Part shown: positions 16,164 through 17,383 of the stretch, one piece after another
Layout: every line of letters begins with the position of its first letter
Numbering within the stretch: position 1 is the first letter of the stretch
From: Cacconaster sp045114175
GTDB lineage: Bacteria > Bacteroidota > Bacteroidia > Bacteroidales > UBA932
Length of the DNA stretch: 17,383 nucleotides
Reading direction: 5' to 3'
Assembly: GCA_045114175.1 (NCBI GenBank)
Contig: JBGUJZ010000050.1
Coordinates: forward strand, 1 to 17,383
The notes under the pieces: generated by a model
Told to the model about the DNA's origin: nothing
The model's input: the letters and a program-made list of their open reading frames with translations, nothing else
Database searches by the model: none
Position numbers and translations under genes: made by a program

Positions 16164-17383
16164 TTAAATGAAGAGGCCCGGGGTGATGTGCAGCCACTTG
16201 AGAATGGTCTCTCCGAAGACCAGGATCAGGATCCAGGAGAAGGTCATCATGGTGATACCGAACTTGAAGGCATCGGTCTGGCTGTACTGATTGGTGTTGT
16301 AGAGCAGGGCGGCGGGTTTGCTGTTGAAGGGCAGCACGTAGCAGTGCTCAATCAGCATGGAGACCGGGAGCGCCAGGCTCATAGGCGGGAATTTGAAGCG
16401 CGCCTCCACGCCCAGGGCGATGGGGACGAATACCATGGTGCGGATGGTCTTGCTCTGGAAGATCAGGCCGGAGTACATCATCAGGAAGGTGAGGATGACG
16501 TAGAGTACCCAGAAGGGGGTGTTGGCCGTGATGCCCATGGCGTCGAAGGCCGCGTTGACCATGGTGTTGGGCAAGTCGGTGGCATTCAGGCCGCTACCCA
16601 GGGTATAGGCACCGGCCGAGAAGAGCATCAGGTGCCAAGGGATATCCACGTCGTTCCACTTCACTACGCCGATGCCCGGAATCAGGGCCAGCACGGCGCC
16701 GATGAGGGCCACGATGGTTTCGTCGATGTTGTGGAAGGTGCCTTTGGTGACCCAGAGGAAGAGCACGATCAGGAAGATGATGACGGCGCGCCACTCCTGG
16801 CCGGTCATTTTGCCCATGGATTTGAGTTCGTCGCGCAGCCGCTCGATACCGCCTTCAATCTGCGGATGCTGCTCCTCTTTCTTCATGGGGAAGAAGACGT
16901 ACATACCCAGCAGGAGGCCTACCACGAGGATAATGATGCTCATAGGGCCTACGGCGATGAGCCAGTCGGCGTAGCCGAAGTCACAGGAACCCACGAAGCC
17001 GGCAATCAGGGAGATGGCCAGCAGGTGCGCTCCGCTGCCGGTATAGAAGGCATTGGCGCCGATATTCACCTGGAAGAGGTTCTGAATCACGAGGTTACGG
17101 CCAAAGTTGTTGCGATGGCCATTGGAAGCCCCGTAGATGGCGCAGACCACCATGAAGATCGGCAGCATGATGGTTGCCTTGACCGTGGTGGCCGAAATGA
17201 AGGCAGAAAGAACCAGGTTGATGAGCAGGAAACTCCAGAGCACTCCCTTGGCGCTGCGGCCGAACTTGATGACGAAGGCCAGCGCCAGACGCTTCGCAAA
17301 CTGGGTTTTAACCAGCATGGAGGCCAGTACGAAGGAGAGAATGTTCAGCCACATCACCGGGTGACCCAGTTGGGCCAGCGCGT
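16164..17383 (-). CDS. SLC13/DASS-family transporter, atypical (5' end outside window)
   Basis: The frame is open to the right edge (first full codon ends at 17381); about 406 residues are seen, ending at TAA 16164-16166. It is a polytopic membrane protein with the inverted-repeat layout of divalent anion:Na+ symporters. A re-entrant hairpin and helix (SATTVKATIMLPIF) are followed by NIGANAFYTGSGAHLL, a cytoplasmic charged loop (MKKEEQHPQIEGGIERLRDE in part) and a second half. That half has QSKTIRTMVFVPIA and LPFNSKPAALLYNTNQYSQT. Normal DASS carriers for succinate, citrate or sulfate have SNT at both tips and a TPPN-like motif. Here these read SAT, SKT and NSKPAA, so substrate or coupling ion probably differs. 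An in-frame ATG at 17354 is internal, because homologous-looking sequence continues upstream. It is upstream in the same unit as the unknown 487-residue protein. Confidence 0.82.
   Translation of the reverse strand, partial: ALAQLGHPVMWLNILSFVLASMLVKTQFAKRLALAFVIKFGRSAKGVLWSFLLINLVLSAFISATTVKATIMLPIFMVVCAIYGASNGHRNNFGRNLVIQNLFQVNIGANAFYTGSGAHLLAISLIAGFVGSCDFGYADWLIAVGPMSIIILVVGLLLGMYVFFPMKKEEQHPQIEGGIERLRDELKSMGKMTGQEWRAVIIFLIVLFLWVTKGTFHNIDETIVALIGAVLALIPGIGVVKWNDVDIPWHLMLFSAGAYTLGSGLNATDLPNTMVNAAFDAMGITANTPFWVLYVILTFLMMYSGLIFQSKTIRTMVFVPIALGVEARFKFPPMSLALPVSMLIEHCYVLPFNSKPAALLYNTNQYSQTDAFKFGITMMTFSWILILVFGETILKWLHITPGLFI

Overview
The window looks like a chromosomal core segment from a GC-rich member of the Bacteroidota, most likely order Bacteroidales. 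The basis is the TAnnTTTG-type -7 boxes in the only real intergenic region, the general lack of Shine-Dalgarno sequences, the surE-lpxB pair, a DPP-IV-like S9 peptidase, and protein sequences that read like Bacteroidales versions of LpxB, Maf and GAPDH. I could not run a search, so the genus is left open. There are no RNA genes, insertion sequences, CRISPR arrays, phage genes or attachment sites. The DNA is almost wall-to-wall coding, and the longest non-coding stretch is about 85 bp (2685-2769).

Left part (1-2684), envelope biogenesis. The 3' part of a polytopic O-antigen ligase/polymerase-like protein runs rightward and overlaps, tail to tail by 53 bp, a leftward surE-lpxB pair. SurE is a 5'-nucleotidase and LpxB is lipid-A-disaccharide synthase. 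This LpxB appears to lack a conserved segment of roughly 14 residues near its N-terminus.

Centre (2685-14690). Divergent promoters at 2689-2724 drive surE-lpxB leftward and a tightly packed eleven-gene rightward array. Its genes are gap (glycolytic GAPDH), a HAMP-type membrane protein with no output domain, a TrkH K+ transporter subunit, a RecD/Dda-like helicase, a membrane zinc peptidase, a DPP-IV-like exported peptidase, a phosphohexomutase, Maf nucleotide pyrophosphatase, Dtd D-aminoacyl-tRNA deacylase, a membrane acyltransferase and a small exported LolA-like protein. No junction exceeds 8 bp, so they are probably largely co-transcribed. The array mixes central carbon metabolism, ion homeostasis, quality control and envelope functions.

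Right part (14687-17383). A leftward pair consists of a SLC13/DASS-family transporter, cut by the window edge and lacking the usual SNT signature motifs, followed 13 bp later by a 487-residue two-helix membrane protein I do not recognise. Its stop codon interlocks with that of the LolA-like gene.

The window is mostly ordinary housekeeping DNA. The best leads are the unknown membrane protein paired with an atypical DASS transporter, the orphan HAMP protein next to TrkH without TrkA, the shortened LpxB, and the apparently leaderless GTG start of surE.
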